Shown here: positions 18,946 through 28,455 of the stretch, one piece after another
How the letters are laid out: each line of letters opens with the position of its first letter
How positions within the stretch are numbered: position 1 is the first letter of the stretch
Assembly (NCBI GenBank): GCA_948736885.1
Contig: CAPXWY010000002.1
Coordinates: 147,938-193,861 of the forward strand
Direction: 5' to 3'
DNA from: an uncultured Alistipes sp.
GTDB lineage: Bacteria; Bacteroidota; Bacteroidia; Bacteroidales; Rikenellaceae
DNA: 45,924 bases
The notes under the pieces: generated by a model
Told to the model about the DNA's origin: nothing
The model's database searches: none
Seen by the model: the letters and a program-made list of their open reading frames with translations, nothing else
Program-made: the position numbers and the translations under genes

Positions 18946-20427
18946 CTATTCAACGGTGATCGAATTGAGCAGGTCGAGCTTGCCGGCATCGATGAGCGTG
19001 AGGATCAGCTCGCCGAAGAGCGTGTTCTGCCAGGCGAACCACGAGCGGGTGAAGTTGGCCGGGTCGTCCTTGTGGAACGACTCGTGCATGAAGCCCGTGC
19101 CGGCGTCGGTGGTCATCAGCATCTCGACGCAGCGCTTGATCTCGGCGTCGTCCTGCGAGGTGAAGGCCTTCATCATGATGCTCATGGGCCATATCATGTC
19201 GTAACCTACGTGCGGACCGCCGATTCCCTCGCCGGCCGTGCCGCGGAAGAAATAGGGGTTGGACTCGCTCCACACGAAACGGCGCGTATTGCGGTAGATC
19301 GGGTCGGAGGGGTCGACGTCGCCCAGGTAGGCCATGGCCAGCAGCGAGGGCACGTTGGCATCGTCCATCAGGAAGCGGTTGCCGAAGCCGTCGACCTCGA
19401 AAGCATAGATTTCGCCGAACTCGGGGTGCTCCACCACGGCATATTCGCGCAGGGCCTGCTCGACCTCGTCGGCCAGGGCGAGGCACTCGCCGGCCATTGT
19501 CCGCTCGCCGTTCACGGCGGTGAGGATTTCGGCCGCCTTGCGCAGCGACGTCACCGCAAAGAAGTTGGACGGGACCAAAAACAGGAAAGTCGTGGCGTCG
19601 TCCGAAGGCCGGAAGACCGAAGCGATAAGGCCCACGGGGTTCACCGGATTGCCCTTGCCCTCGTTGCAGACGGTGTCGAGCTGACGGTCAGTGACGCGCG
19701 TGAAGAGATAGGGCCCCACCCCCTCCTTGCGCTGCTGCTCGCGGAAAGTCTGCAGGATGTTGCGCATGGCCGCCAGCCAATGCTCGTCGAAGACCGACGT
19801 GTCGCCCGTAGCCTGCCAGTAGGCGTAGGCCAGGCGCAGCGGATAGCAGAGCGAGTCGATCTCCCACTTGCGCTCGTGGAGCTCGGGCCGCATCTGCGTG
19901 CCGTCGCTCATCCAATGGTGGTCGGGAGCAGGATCATAGGGATCGAGAAAGGCATTGGCATAGGGGTCGAGTCCGATGCACTTGAACTGCCGGCGGATCA
20001 CGCCGGCCAGCATGGCGCGGAGCTCCGCATCGTCGGCCGCGAGGCGGACGTAGGGCCAGACCTGCGCACCCGAATCGCGCAGCCACATGGCATGGATGTC
20101 GCCCGTGTAGACCACCGTATCGTCCTTGCCGTCGGCGTCCTTGCGATGGCGAACGGTGGTGTCGAGCGTGTTGGGGAAGCAGTTTTCGAACATCCAGCGC
20201 AGCTTGGCGTTGGTCAGCAGCCCCTTGATGCGCTCGATCTCGGCATCGACGGCCGCCGAAGCGAACGAACGCTCCTCGGGCTTCGGCCGGTTGGTCGGCG
20301 CATAGGGCCGCACCTTGGCCACCTTGCATTTGTCGGCAGGCAGCGGCGCCGCGGTCCCGCGGGCCGGGAGGGAGCCGGCAGCGCAGAGAAGCGCCGCCAG
20401 GCTCAGACAGATTTTGCGAATCATCAT
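18946..20427 (-). CDS. GH125 exo-alpha-1,6-mannosidase
   Basis: The 493-residue enzyme belongs to glycoside hydrolase family 125, (alpha/alpha)6-barrel enzymes that remove alpha-1,6-linked mannose with inversion. Conserved segments include TGDIHAMWLRDSGAQVWPY (about 108-126) and KWEIDSLCYPLRLAY (about 188-202); D191 in the second is a candidate general acid. A cleavable signal peptide (about 1-22) points to the periplasm. In yeast-mannan PULs of Bacteroides thetaiotaomicron a GH125 acts on the alpha-1,6 backbone after side chains are gone. The same task fits here beside GH92 and GH76. Confidence 0.93.
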   Translation of the reverse strand: MMIRKICLSLAALLCAAGSLPARGTAAPLPADKCKVAKVRPYAPTNRPKPEERSFASAAVDAEIERIKGLLTNAKLRWMFENCFPNTLDTTVRHRKDADGKDDTVVYTGDIHAMWLRDSGAQVWPYVRLAADDAELRAMLAGVIRRQFKCIGLDPYANAFLDPYDPAPDHHWMSDGTQMRPELHERKWEIDSLCYPLRLAYAYWQATGDTSVFDEHWLAAMRNILQTFREQQRKEGVGPYLFTRVTDRQLDTVCNEGKGNPVNPVGLIASVFRPSDDATTFLFLVPSNFFAVTSLRKAAEILTAVNGERTMAGECLALADEVEQALREYAVVEHPEFGEIYAFEVDGFGNRFLMDDANVPSLLAMAYLGDVDPSDPIYRNTRRFVWSESNPYFFRGTAGEGIGGPHVGYDMIWPMSIMMKAFTSQDDAEIKRCVEMLMTTDAGTGFMHESFHKDDPANFTRSWFAWQNTLFGELILTLIDAGKLDLLNSITVE

Positions 20428-20481
20428 GGTTTTCGGTTTGACGATTGTTTACAGGAAACTATCAACGACCCGGAAGCCGGT

Positions 20482-22752
20482 TCAACGCCCCTCCGAAAAG
20501 GAGTAGGGACGCGCCGAAGCCTCGGTGCCGCGCTGCTTGTCGGGCTGCGCGCTCATGCGGAAGCGCACCTTGGCGCCGCGCGTGAGATCGCCGTGCGTGA
20601 GGTAGTTGCGGCCGCAGCGCTTGCCGTTGAGGGTCATCGACTGCACATAACGGGCGGCGGGCGAATTGCCCTCGGCGACGATCTCCGTCCGGCATCCGCC
20701 GGGCAGGTGCACCGTCACCTTGTTGAAAAGGGGCGAACCCAAGATATACTGGTCCGACGCCGGGCACACGGGATAGAAGCCCATCGCCGAGAAGACGTAC
20801 CAGGCCGAAGTCTGCCCGTTGTCCTCGTCGCCGCAATAGCCGTCGGGCGCCGCGCTGTAGAGCTTGTCCATCACCTCGCGGCACCAGAACTGCGCCTGCC
20901 AGGGCTCATCGCTCCAGTTGTAGAGATAGATCATGTGCTGCACGGGCTGGTTGCCGTGGGCGTAATTGCCCATGTTCATCACCTGCATCTCGCGGATTTC
21001 GTGGATCGTGCCGCCATAATAGCTGTCGTCGAAATGGGGCGGCACCGTGAAGATGCCGTTGAGCTTGTCGGTGAAGCTGCGGCGGCCGCCCATGAGCTCC
21101 ACCAGCCCCTCGGGATCGTGGAAGACCGACCAGGTGTAGTGGAGGCTGTTGCCCTCGGTGAAGGCGTCGCCCCACTTCAAGGGGCTGAAAGGCGCCTGGA
21201 AGGTGCCGTCGCCGTTGCGGCCGCGCATCAGACCGCTCTCGGCATCGAACAGCTTGCAGTAGTTCATGGCCCGCTCGGCGAAGATGCCGATTTCGGACTC
21301 GGGTTTGCCCAGCGCCTTGCCCAGCGTATAGATGCACCAGTCGTCGTAGGCGTATTCGAGGGTGCGGGCCGCGTTTTCGCGGATGCCCGAATCGTAGGGA
21401 ACGTAACCCAGCGTGTTGTAATATTCATGACCCAGGCGTCCGGTCGACGAAACGGTCGGATGGACGTGTTCGGTGCCGTGGATCACGGCTTCCCACAGTT
21501 TCTCGATGTCGTAGCCGCGGATGCCCTTCATCCAGGCGTCGGCCACCACCGAAGCCGAGTTGTTGCCCACCATGCAGCCGCGATGGCCGGGCGAAGCCCA
21601 TTCGGGCAGGAACCCGCTCTCAAGGTAGGTATTGACCAAACCCTGCTGCATGCGCCCGGCCATCTCGGGATAGACGAGGTTGAGCAGCGGGAAAAGCGAA
21701 CGGAAAGTGTCCCAGAAACCCGTGTCGGTGAACATCTCGCCGTCGCAGACCGTACCGTTGTAGGGGCTGTAGTGGACGCGGCGTCCGGCAGCGTCGATCT
21801 CGGAGAGGTCGCGCGGGAACAACACCGAGCGGTAGAGACACGAATAGAAGGTGCGCAGGTTGTCGGTGTTCGGATCGCTCACCTCGATGCGGCCCAGCAC
21901 CTCGTTCCAACGGGCGCGGCCCTCGGCCTTCACCTCGTCGAACGACTTGTCGCCCAGCTCGCCGAGGTTGCGTTCGGCCTGCTCCAGGTCGATGAACGAC
22001 GACGCCACGCGCAGGTGGACCGGACGGCCCCGCTCGGTACGGAAACCGACGACGGCGCCGGCATGGTCTGCCTGCGACTCGGCGACGCCCTCGCGGATCG
22101 CACCGTCGGCGACCGCAGCAACGAACTCGAAGGGAGTGTCCGACTCGACGACGAACCAGTTGCGGAAATTGTCGGGCACGCCGCCCGAATTGCGGGTCGT
22201 ATACCCCACGATCCGCCGGCCGCCGGGCATGATCTTCACCCACGAGCCGCGGTCGAAGGCGTCGATCACGAGATAGGAGCGCTCGGCGTCGGGATAACTC
22301 AGCCGGAACATCGCGGCGCGCTCGGTGGGGGTAAGCTCCACCGTCACGTCATGATCGGCCAGGTAGACCGAATAGTAGTAGGGCGTGGCGGTCTCGGCCT
22401 TGTGCGAGAACCAGCTGGCGCGGGCATCCTCGTCGAAGCAAGCCCCGCCGGTGACGGGCATGACGGCGAACTGGCCGTAGTCGTTGATCCACGGCGAAGG
22501 CTGATGGGTCTGCTTGAAGCCGCGGATCTTGTCGGCCGTGTAGACATAAGTCCAGCCGTTGCCCATCTTGCCCGTCTGCGGGGTCCAGAAGTTCATGCCC
22601 CAGGGACGCGCCACGGCGGGATAGGTGTTGCCGGTCGAAAGCTCGTATTTCGACATGGTACCCACCGTCGTGCGGACATAGTCGACCGGCTCCGCAGCCC
22701 GGAGCTGGCATGCCGCCGCAACGGCGAGCAGGAAAGAAAGCGTTTTTTTCAT
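20482..22752 (-). CDS. GH92 alpha-1,2-mannosidase
   Basis: The 756-residue protein is a Ca2+-dependent family 92 exo-alpha-mannosidase with an N-terminal signal peptide (1-20). Catalytic motifs are intact: FTEGNSLHYTW with the acid E533, and GDEDNGQTSAWYVFSAMGF with D642/D644 as base. Residues H584-E585 (GTIHEIRE) match the pair linked in B. thetaiotaomicron BT3990 to alpha-1,2 specificity, from memory of that work. The metal-site region GNYAHGNQP is also present. It would remove alpha-1,2 side chains in the periplasm before GH125 attacks the backbone. GH125 lies 54 nt downstream. Confidence 0.94.
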   Translation of the reverse strand: MKKTLSFLLAVAAACQLRAAEPVDYVRTTVGTMSKYELSTGNTYPAVARPWGMNFWTPQTGKMGNGWTYVYTADKIRGFKQTHQPSPWINDYGQFAVMPVTGGACFDEDARASWFSHKAETATPYYYSVYLADHDVTVELTPTERAAMFRLSYPDAERSYLVIDAFDRGSWVKIMPGGRRIVGYTTRNSGGVPDNFRNWFVVESDTPFEFVAAVADGAIREGVAESQADHAGAVVGFRTERGRPVHLRVASSFIDLEQAERNLGELGDKSFDEVKAEGRARWNEVLGRIEVSDPNTDNLRTFYSCLYRSVLFPRDLSEIDAAGRRVHYSPYNGTVCDGEMFTDTGFWDTFRSLFPLLNLVYPEMAGRMQQGLVNTYLESGFLPEWASPGHRGCMVGNNSASVVADAWMKGIRGYDIEKLWEAVIHGTEHVHPTVSSTGRLGHEYYNTLGYVPYDSGIRENAARTLEYAYDDWCIYTLGKALGKPESEIGIFAERAMNYCKLFDAESGLMRGRNGDGTFQAPFSPLKWGDAFTEGNSLHYTWSVFHDPEGLVELMGGRRSFTDKLNGIFTVPPHFDDSYYGGTIHEIREMQVMNMGNYAHGNQPVQHMIYLYNWSDEPWQAQFWCREVMDKLYSAAPDGYCGDEDNGQTSAWYVFSAMGFYPVCPASDQYILGSPLFNKVTVHLPGGCRTEIVAEGNSPAARYVQSMTLNGKRCGRNYLTHGDLTRGAKVRFRMSAQPDKQRGTEASARPYSFSEGR

Positions 22753-22764
22753 AGAATCGTTCTG

Positions 22765-25233
22765 CTATTCGTTGTCGAGCATCTTGATGAAGTAGCCGCC
22801 CACGACCGAACGCGTCTTGAAACCGCGGTGGTTGGGCCGGTCGGTCCAGATCCAGTCGGACATGGGCACCCGGTCGACGGTCGTGTTGTAGAAGTGGTGG
22901 AGCGGGTCGATGAAGGCCTCGAACGCGGCCCGGTCGTCGGCCATCGTGGCCGTCCACATGATCCAGTCGCTCTTGGTGTAGGCCTCGCGGCTGTCGAGCG
23001 GCAGTCCGTACTCGTTCTGCCGGCCGAGGTAGGATGCCACCTCGGTGCGGGCTACGGAATCGGGGAAAATATCGAGCCCCAGGAGCTTGTCCCACACGAG
23101 GTTGTACTTCTGGCTCCAGGTGCCCGGCTTGTCGAAAGTCAGCCGGTAGTGGTCGCCGTCGTCGGCCATCTTCACCCACTCGGCGGCCAGCTCGCGCGCC
23201 TTGGCGGTATAGCGTTCGGCCACCTCCTCCATGCCCAGCATGGAGGCCATACGACCGTAGGAAGCGATGCCGAGGATGGCTTTGACCGAGAGGTTGACAT
23301 TGTGGGCGAAATGGCCCGCGAAGTCGTCGGTGCAGAGCTGGTTCTCGGGATCGAGGCCGTGTTCGACCAGATAATCGGTCCAGGTGGTCAGCGCAGCCCA
23401 GTGGCGCCGTGCATACGATGCGTCGCCCATGCGATGGCACATGGCCGCCGTGGCGATGAGCATGTTGCCCGCCTCCTCGACCGGCATGTCGCCGCCGTAG
23501 GTCTGCCCGTTGGCCAGAGGATAAGTGCCCACGTCGTGGGCCGGGAAGGGCTTGGTCCAACGGCCGCTCTCGCTGTAATGGTAGATGTGGTTCATCAAAC
23601 CGGCGACCAGCTCGGGGTTGTACTTCAGGAAGAGAGGCATCGACGGATAGGTGATGTCGACCGTGCCGATCGAACCGTTGCTGTTGTTCTCCTTGGAGAA
23701 GAAGAGCAGATCGCCTTCGGGCGACTCTACGAGTTTGTGAGCGGCGATGGCCTGGCGGTAGGCCAGGGCGCAGAGTTCGGCATAGTGCCGTCCGCCGGCG
23801 GCGGTCGCCTCGGCCATCAGCTCGGCGTCGAAACGCTCGCAGCGCTTCAACAGCTTTTCATACTGGGCATCGGCCGTCTCGAAAGCGTCGAAAATGGTGC
23901 GGTCGCCCTTGCGGTTCCAGTAGGGACGCAGGTTCTGGCCGAAATACTGGATCGAGTAGCCGTCGTCGTAGCCGATCATCAGCTTGCCGTCGGCGGTTTC
24001 GGTTTCGCCGAGCGAAAGGGCCAGCGCCATGCGCGCCTGCTCGCCCGAGTTTTTCCAGCCGCTCGTATCGCCTTCGGCGAAACCGCGGCGGAGCACGGCG
24101 CTCTCGCCCACGCCGGCCGTGGCGTTCGCAGCGTCGGCCGCCATGTAGAAGTGGCCCCAGTCGATGCGCAGATCGTCGCCGGCCTTGGCCAGTACGCGCT
24201 GCTCACGGCTGCCTGTCTTGAGGTAGACCAGCCCGTTGCGCTCGAAACACTCGCTGGCCGAAGCCTGGTAGGGCTGGTCGACGGCCCAGCCGGGCGCCGC
24301 CTCGACGTAGAGCCGCAGCGTGTGGGGCTTGCCGTCGTTCGAGACGATTTCGTAGGTCATGTAGTTCACCGGACGGCTCATCGTCTCCAGATCGTCGAGG
24401 AAAAGCGGAGCCGAGAAGGTCAGCTGCAGATCGACGCTGCCGCAGGCGAAACGATAGATCGTACGCGTGGCCTGCACATCGGCCCACAACTGCTCGGCGC
24501 TCTGTCCGAAGAGCGTACGGCGCTCCTTGGGCGTGAGGATGCCGAAGTCGAGCAGACCGTTGCCGACGGGATTGATGCACTTGGCCGCCAGCAGGTTCTC
24601 GCCCTGCCTGAGCGTGGCCACGGCCTCGGCCGGGATCCTTACGCGGGCGTGCTTGTGGCACACGGAACCGGTATTGTGGATCTCCACGCCGTTGAGATAG
24701 AAGACCGCATCGTCATCGTTGCAGTACTCCAGGTAGAGCGGCCGGCCGTCGGGCACTTCGTCGAGCGTGAAGGTGCGGCGCACCCAGATGCGCTCGGTGG
24801 TCCAGTCGGTCTGGGCCGTGGGCTCGTTGATCTTCGTGCCGAAAGCACCGCGGTCGAGCGCCCAGGCGCTGTCGTCGTAACCGGGCTTCTCCCACGCGCC
24901 CGCAGGCTCGTCGGTCGTGTAGCGGCCCATCCACACCTCCTGCTCCGAGGTGGGGGCAAGCGGCATGAGCTCGAGGTCTTCGGTACCCATGAAACGATAG
25001 TTCACGCCGTCGACCTCCAACACGCCCAGCAAGGGGAATTCGGTGCCGGTCCAATGCTTGACCGGCTCGTCGTAGAGGCGGTCCGACATCGACCAGGCGC
25101 TGGTGTAGGGGTCGATCGTCACCAGCGGCCAGGCCGGTGCGCGCAGCGAGTTCCGGGCATCGTCGCCGGAAGGGGTTCCGCAGGCCGTCAGCAGGAACGA
25201 CGCCGCAAGAAAAGATACGAATTTCTTCATCAT
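22765..25233 (-). CDS. DUF4965/glutaminase-A-like lipoprotein
   Basis: The 822-residue protein has lipobox LTAC (Cys18). Its order resembles the fungal glutaminase A family (DUF4964/5127, DUF4965, DUF1793). An N-terminal beta region starts with PLVTIDPYTSAWSMSD. A jelly-roll-like insert follows at about 95-180 (GAWEKPGYDDSAWALDRGAF, YNDDDAVFYLNGVEIHNTG-like). The C-terminal (alpha/alpha)6-like part contains FSKENNSNGSIGTVDITYPS and NLSVKAILGIASYGRMA. The fold of the last part is shared with glycosidases. Placement between a GH92 and a GH-like gene makes a glycan role more likely than glutamine hydrolysis. The activity is unproven. Confidence 0.82.
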   Translation of the reverse strand: MMKKFVSFLAASFLLTACGTPSGDDARNSLRAPAWPLVTIDPYTSAWSMSDRLYDEPVKHWTGTEFPLLGVLEVDGVNYRFMGTEDLELMPLAPTSEQEVWMGRYTTDEPAGAWEKPGYDDSAWALDRGAFGTKINEPTAQTDWTTERIWVRRTFTLDEVPDGRPLYLEYCNDDDAVFYLNGVEIHNTGSVCHKHARVRIPAEAVATLRQGENLLAAKCINPVGNGLLDFGILTPKERRTLFGQSAEQLWADVQATRTIYRFACGSVDLQLTFSAPLFLDDLETMSRPVNYMTYEIVSNDGKPHTLRLYVEAAPGWAVDQPYQASASECFERNGLVYLKTGSREQRVLAKAGDDLRIDWGHFYMAADAANATAGVGESAVLRRGFAEGDTSGWKNSGEQARMALALSLGETETADGKLMIGYDDGYSIQYFGQNLRPYWNRKGDRTIFDAFETADAQYEKLLKRCERFDAELMAEATAAGGRHYAELCALAYRQAIAAHKLVESPEGDLLFFSKENNSNGSIGTVDITYPSMPLFLKYNPELVAGLMNHIYHYSESGRWTKPFPAHDVGTYPLANGQTYGGDMPVEEAGNMLIATAAMCHRMGDASYARRHWAALTTWTDYLVEHGLDPENQLCTDDFAGHFAHNVNLSVKAILGIASYGRMASMLGMEEVAERYTAKARELAAEWVKMADDGDHYRLTFDKPGTWSQKYNLVWDKLLGLDIFPDSVARTEVASYLGRQNEYGLPLDSREAYTKSDWIMWTATMADDRAAFEAFIDPLHHFYNTTVDRVPMSDWIWTDRPNHRGFKTRSVVGGYFIKMLDNE

Positions 25234-25278
25234 CGAGGTTCTGTATTGTTGTTTCTGGTTGTATATCGGTTGTTCATA

Positions 25279-27462
25279 TTACCATTCGAAACGCACTTCC
25301 ACGCCGTCGGGGTTGTTCTCGAGCGTCAGCAGAAAGGTGCGGCTCGCTTCGTCCCACGCCGAATCGGGCGTTTCTTCAGCCCGCCCGTCGACGAACAGAC
25401 GCGCCGGACGCTGCGGCAGCCGCACACGAGACACGCCGGTGGTTCCGATCGGAGCCTTGGCCGCGTAGGAATAGGTGTTGCGCGTGCGTTTCTCGTTCTC
25501 GGCCCGGTAAGCTGCGGCCAACACCTGCGGACGCCCGCCGGTCACGCGGGCGGCATCGATGAGCAGGGCCTGCTCGCCGGGCGCCACGCTGACCGAAGCA
25601 CGCACGGGCAGCTGCGGATCGAAAAGGTCGATCAACGTACCCTCGACAGTGCAGGGTTCGGTGCCGACGCTCTCCTCCATGACCGACACCAGCTCGTACA
25701 TGCCGCGGCTGAGCCGGAAGTGGTTCTTGAACTCCAGCGCACCATCGCCGCACAACTCCTCGTAGAGATCGCGCACGGAGCCGACCAACCGGGCATCGCC
25801 GCCCTGCGTGAGCACGAACTCCTTGGGGTCCTGGCGCAGGACGCACACCTTGCCCTTGCCGCAGGCATAGGTGCCCTCAGCGGGAGCAGCGCCGATGCCG
25901 AGCAACCCGAAAAGGTGGTCGGCGGGCGCCGCAAAGGCCTTGTCGCCGCTGTTCCACCATTCGGCGACGCCCTGGAACGGATCGTCGTCGCGGCCGCAGT
26001 AGACGAGCGTACCGCCCCGGCGCACCCAACGGGCCAGCGCCTCGTGCGAGGCCTCCTCCTGGGGCTTCATGTTGGAATAGGTCATGAGCAACACCTTCGT
26101 ATCGGCCAACGCCTCGGGGTAAGCCAGGTTTTCGAGGTGGACGGTAGCCACCGGCACGCCGCGCTTCACGAAAGGCAGGGCCAGGCCGTAGAAATTGGCC
26201 AACTGGGGATCGTCGTAACCGTCGTGGCGGGGGAATCGCTGGAACATCAACGAATTGGACATCGCCACGGCGATGCCGTGCGAACCGGAAACGCGGTCGC
26301 CGGTGCGCGGCATGGAGTGCAGGGCGCCGATCATCACCTGCATCTGCGCCGAGTAGCGGCGCGGGATGCGCTCCTTCGCATCGCTGTCGGGCGACGTGCG
26401 GTAGAGGCCTTCGTAGATGCGCTCGGGCCACGGCATGACCTCGTAGTCGGCGATGCCGGGATAGAGGAGCTGGGCGACGAACGTAGCCTGGTAGTTGCGC
26501 TTGTAATCCTTCCAGTCGCGGGGCCAGTCCTCGATGGGATCGGTCAGGAAGAACATCTTGCGGCTCGTGGGCGCCGTCATCGAAGCCATCGAACCATATT
26601 CGAGGAAAGCCGTCTCGAAGACCCGCTCGCGGCACACGCCGTCGAAGTAGTTGGGCTCGCGCGAAGTGCCGGTCCACACCTGGGCGATGTAACCGTCGAC
26701 GCAGGGCAGCGACGCGAGGCTTGCCTCGGGGCTCACGATCTGCCACTGGGCATAGTTGACCAACGAATGGGTCGGCACGTAGCAGCGGACGTCGAGGCCC
26801 TTGCTGCGGCCGTACTCCTTGGCGAAGCTGCATACCTCGCGCAAGGCATTATAATAGAGGTGGTACTTGAGCTTGCTGGCCAGGTAGGTGTTTTCGGGCG
26901 ACTCGTGCTGGGGACGCCAGTCGAAACCGTAGAACTTGCGCCACTCGCGCTTGAACGCCTCGCTGTAGCCGGCGCGGGCCCAGAACTCGGGCTCCTCGAG
27001 GAAGATGTGGGTGATGCCGGCATCGATGACGCGCTTGATGTGGCGCTGCTTCATGTACTCGAGGTAGTTGTCCGTGGGAACGATGTAAGGCACCATGTGT
27101 CCGTGCCAGATGGTATCGCCGCTGCGCTGGACCTGCCCCTCGTCGAGGTGGGGCACGCCGTCCCAGGCGCCGGTAAAGTAGTCCTGGTACTCGCCCCAGG
27201 CGATGCCGGTCATGAAGTGGACTTCGTAGCCGCGCTCGCGCCACGAACGCACGCGCTCCTCGAAAGGAATGCGGTCGGAGTTGTCCGACGGATTGCCGCC
27301 CACGCCGTAGACCATGGCGGCGTCGGCGCGGTTGTCGATCGTGGGGCGCCACTCGCGCGAAGTCTGGAAAGTCGTCTTGACGCCGTCGCTGCGACGGGAC
27401 CCGCAACACGACGACAGCATTGCGGCGAAAACCAACAGGGCGAAAAGGCCCGTATTTTTCAT
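25279..27462 (-). CDS. Lipoprotein with clan GH-A/GH42-like architecture, unassigned
   Basis: The 727-residue protein has lipobox LSSC (Cys19). Residues about 40-400 look like a TIM barrel, with a strand-end motif THIFLEEPEFW (E156, E157, E159) typical of catalytic acids in clan GH-A, and DYEVMPWPERIYEG near the end as a candidate nucleophile region. Residues about 430-560 resemble the glutamine-amidotransferase-like trimerisation domain of GH42 (VLLMTYSNMKPQEE, RRGGTLVYCGRDDDPF). A C-terminal beta-sandwich ends in GVEVRFEW. I cannot place it in a numbered GH family. Its position in a mannan PUL suggests a mannoside or a decorated mannan as substrate. Confidence 0.65.
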   Translation of the reverse strand: MKNTGLFALLVFAAMLSSCCGSRRSDGVKTTFQTSREWRPTIDNRADAAMVYGVGGNPSDNSDRIPFEERVRSWRERGYEVHFMTGIAWGEYQDYFTGAWDGVPHLDEGQVQRSGDTIWHGHMVPYIVPTDNYLEYMKQRHIKRVIDAGITHIFLEEPEFWARAGYSEAFKREWRKFYGFDWRPQHESPENTYLASKLKYHLYYNALREVCSFAKEYGRSKGLDVRCYVPTHSLVNYAQWQIVSPEASLASLPCVDGYIAQVWTGTSREPNYFDGVCRERVFETAFLEYGSMASMTAPTSRKMFFLTDPIEDWPRDWKDYKRNYQATFVAQLLYPGIADYEVMPWPERIYEGLYRTSPDSDAKERIPRRYSAQMQVMIGALHSMPRTGDRVSGSHGIAVAMSNSLMFQRFPRHDGYDDPQLANFYGLALPFVKRGVPVATVHLENLAYPEALADTKVLLMTYSNMKPQEEASHEALARWVRRGGTLVYCGRDDDPFQGVAEWWNSGDKAFAAPADHLFGLLGIGAAPAEGTYACGKGKVCVLRQDPKEFVLTQGGDARLVGSVRDLYEELCGDGALEFKNHFRLSRGMYELVSVMEESVGTEPCTVEGTLIDLFDPQLPVRASVSVAPGEQALLIDAARVTGGRPQVLAAAYRAENEKRTRNTYSYAAKAPIGTTGVSRVRLPQRPARLFVDGRAEETPDSAWDEASRTFLLTLENNPDGVEVRFEW

Positions 27463-27550
27463 CGGTAGGAATTTTGGGGAGTTTCACATGTCGGAACCGG
27501 CGCCCGGCAGCGGGCTGCCCGGGGCTGCGACTCCGCTTTCAGGTTGGCAG

Positions 27551-27592
27551 AAACGGTTTCCGGCGCCGAATCCGGACAGCCGGAAACCGTTT
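27551..27592 (-). promoter_or_regulatory. Large hairpin inside the PUL
   Basis: Perfect 13-bp arms (27551-27563 and 27580-27592) enclose a 16-nt loop in the 140-nt gap between the DUF3823 gene and the GH-A-like gene. No T-run follows on the minus strand, so it is not a classical terminator. It may set the ratio of SusCD to enzyme transcripts or protect the 3' end of the upstream mRNA. Confidence 0.65.
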
Positions 27593-27602
27593 TATGTACC
27601 TA

Positions 27603-28424
27603 TCAGGGGATCAGCACTTCGACGGGGGCGCTGTAGTTCCAGCGGCGGGTGCCGTCGCCGCGCGGCGTGTCGTAGTTGATGCGCGCCGCCGCACGCACGA
27701 AGACCTTGCGGCCCGAGGGGATGGCCTGGCCCTTGTTGGACTTGATGGTCACGGGCTTGCCCAGCAGGTCGCCGAACTCGGAACCGGTGTACTCGATCTT
27801 CGAAGACCAGCGCTCGTCGCGGGCGCGGTAGCCCACGCTCGACGAATAGCTGATGAAGAGCTGGATGTCGGTCACGTTGAGGAAGCTGTCGTCCCAGCCG
27901 CCCATGGGCTCGATCTTCTCGCGGAACTCCGCCTCCGAGACACCGCGCGTGACACGCACGCGGGCCGTGATGCGGCCGTTGCTGACCATGGGGTCGCCGA
28001 CGAACTCCACATTGAGGAAAGGCTGCACCTCGAACCGCACGTCGGCTACGCCGTCGATGTCGAGCGTCTTGCTCTCGTCGGCCAGGGGCACCCCGCGCTC
28101 GTCCTCGCGCACGATGGGAATGAACGGCCCGTCGACGCGCACGTTATAGCGGCCCTTGAAGACCTTGGTGTTCTGGAACGTGCCGTCGGGGCGGCAAAAG
28201 AAGTCGGGGTTGTGCTCCACGTTGTCGCCCCAGCTCAACTCGGTCATGCGCACGCGGATGCCCTCGCTGCCCTGGTCGGTCAGCACCGGATTGCCGGTGG
28301 CCGCGTCGACCACCGCGCCGCGGATCGTCTCGCCGGGCCCATCGTAGTTGTCCAGTTCGAACAGCTCGCACGAGCAGAGCAGCGCCGAAGCGGCCGTCAA
28401 GGCATAAAACAATATCTTTTTCAT
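27603..28424 (-). CDS. DUF3823 surface lipoprotein (SusE/F position)
   Basis: The 273-residue protein has lipobox LCSC (Cys19). The sequence after it (ELFELDNYDGPGETIRGAVVD) is typical of DUF3823, two beta-sandwich domains that occupy the SusE/F place after SusC-SusD pairs. The first domain (about 30-125) has the carboxypeptidase-regulatory-like ETIRGAVVDAATGNPV pattern. Such proteins are thought to sit on the outer membrane and bind glycan beside the transporter. It starts 31 nt after the susD stop. Confidence 0.85.
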   Translation of the reverse strand: MKKILFYALTAASALLCSCELFELDNYDGPGETIRGAVVDAATGNPVLTDQGSEGIRVRMTELSWGDNVEHNPDFFCRPDGTFQNTKVFKGRYNVRVDGPFIPIVREDERGVPLADESKTLDIDGVADVRFEVQPFLNVEFVGDPMVSNGRITARVRVTRGVSEAEFREKIEPMGGWDDSFLNVTDIQLFISYSSSVGYRARDERWSSKIEYTGSEFGDLLGKPVTIKSNKGQAIPSGRKVFVRAAARINYDTPRGDGTRRWNYSAPVEVLIP

Positions 28425-28455
28425 AATCGTAGTTCTGAATTTTTGGGGTTTCCGA

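Noticed and set aside
18778..27468. An open frame of 2,896 codons on the plus strand across the PUL
   Set aside because: It is antisense to five well-supported genes, is low in complexity (His, Val, Gly, Arg) and has no recognisable domain. GC-rich codon use on the other strand keeps it free of stops.
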